Source of the DNA: Baffinella frigidus
Lineage: Eukaryota > Cryptophyceae > Cryptomonadales > Baffinellaceae
Direction of reading: 5' to 3'
Length of the DNA: 14,441 nucleotides
Assembly (NCBI GenBank): GCA_026770585.1
Contig: MU646669.1
Coordinates: forward strand, 245,765-260,205
In this document: piece by piece, positions 13,818 to 14,441 of the stretch
Position numbering within the stretch: position 1 is the stretch's first letter
How the letters are laid out: each line of letters begins with the position of its first letter
Position numbers and translations under genes: made by a program
The notes under the pieces: model-generated
What the model saw: only the letters and a program-made list of their open reading frames with translations
Databases searched by the model: none
What the model was told of the DNA's origin: nothing

Positions 13818-13959
13818 ACAACGATAACAGCACAGCCGCCATGCACCCCCCCCTGGAGGCTAGAAACTTCACCGAAACCTTCCCACTTTCCCATTGAGGT
13901 GGCGGCAGCTTGCCACGCAGAAGCCCATAACTCTAACCCCTACGTCGCAGAAGCCCTGA
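13818..13959. other. No gene seen
   Basis: About 140 bp with no element or coding signal. Confidence 0.35.
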
Positions 13960-14032
13960 ACGTGTACCCTGAACCCTGCTTTGTACCCTACCGTGTACTC
14001 TAAACCCTAAACCCTACACCCTAAACCCTAAA
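13960..14032. repeat. Short interstitial CCCTAAA array
   Basis: CCCTGAA, then TAAACCCTAAACCCTACACC and CCCTAAACCCTAAA, C-strand on plus. Confidence 0.85.
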
Positions 14033-14116
14033 GCGATGTGTACGCGTAAAGACTCCCCACGCCAGTTGACGAATCAGACGCCCTCCTAGTGCCAAGCCTG
14101 CCCGGAATACTTTCCG

Positions 14117-14210
14117 CCCTTAACTCCTAACCCCTAACCCCTAACTCATAACCCCTAACCCCTAGCCCCTAACCCCTAACCCCTAGCTCTTAACTCCTAA
14201 CCCCTCACCG
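14117..14210. repeat. CCCCTAA variant array
   Basis: About 90 bp of 7-bp units CCCCTAA with a few CTCCTAA, CTCATAA and CCCCTAG variants. The G-strand is TTAGGGG, distinct from the TTTAGGG unit of every other array here. Confidence 0.9.
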
Positions 14211-14269
14211 GTACAGAACCTGCCCGATTCCGTCACACAGCCGTCACGCTGAGCCGTGGCACTCTCTTC

Positions 14270-14346
14270 CTTAGAGGAGCGCCGGCAAAAGTGGTCATCT
14301 CCACTTGGAGAGGGGAATCAACTTTTGATTCTGGAGCACCTCTAAG
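14270..14346. other. Multi-hairpin fold
   Basis: CTTAGAGG (14270-14277) pairs with CCTCTAAG (14339-14346) around two inner hairpins: AAGTGG-TCATCT-CCACTT (14289-14306) and AATCAA-CTT-TTGATT (14316-14330). It does not fit a tRNA. It may be a foldback remnant or a structured RNA. Confidence 0.4.
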
Positions 14347-14441
14347 TTCCGGCGGGCGCCAACATCCTCACAATCTAGGGTTGAGGGTTTCTTGCTAGCT
14401 CTGGCGCAGATGAACACACCACGAGATCAAGCAGAAGGGGG

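Noticed and set aside
14270-14346. tRNA gene
   Set aside because: The stems do not fit acceptor, D, anticodon and T arms and there are no A/B box sequences.

Overview
The window looks like nuclear DNA of a repeat-rich unicellular eukaryote, probably an alga or other protist. The reasons are: (1) at least seven interstitial arrays of TTTAGGG/CCCTAAA-type telomeric repeat on both strands; (2) short exon-like blocks with GT/AG borders and matching phase; (3) long microsatellites and several families of non-autonomous, inverted-repeat elements; (4) a long armadillo-repeat protein and kinesin-light-chain-like TPR debris, both common in expanded families in algae and protists; (5) no operons, Shine-Dalgarno sites or dense coding. 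The sequence does not fix the lineage. TTTAGGG telomeres occur in green algae, dinoflagellates, cryptophytes and others.

Layout. 1-1150: minus-strand exon-like blocks of a possible membrane protein (134-255 and 1036-1108) among decayed duplicates. 1178-1886: an inverted repeat of unknown nature. 1887-2640: no gene seen. 2655-3731: an open, proline-rich low-complexity frame whose tail runs into a transposable element. 3609-4530: pieces of a TPR-like coding sequence, broken by an inverted-repeat element and by a 330-bp tandem duplication with (GA)n tracts. 4880-5790: a large degenerate CCCTAAA array. 5790-8045: a repeat graveyard with copies of element families A and B, several hairpins and another telomere-like array. 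8045-8405: a TTTAGGG array that abuts and supplies the last codons of an armadillo-repeat gene (8377-10003, minus). 10644-11390 (plus): the one clearly intact gene, a DsbA/FrnE-type thioredoxin-fold protein, divergent from the armadillo gene. 11391-14441: no convincing gene; more copies of families A and B, hairpins, and three further telomere-like arrays, one of a different CCCCTAA type.

How the genes relate. The two best genes (armadillo repeat, FrnE-like) are divergent neighbours with about 640 bp between them, and nothing in the sequence suggests they share a pathway. I see no multi-gene system here. The most unusual content is in the non-coding elements: a family (B) that keeps a 16-bp palindrome in the same slot while changing its sequence on both sides, a family (A) that is close to a full-length palindrome, a core motif shared by both families, and an armadillo gene cut off mid-repeat at a telomeric-repeat boundary.
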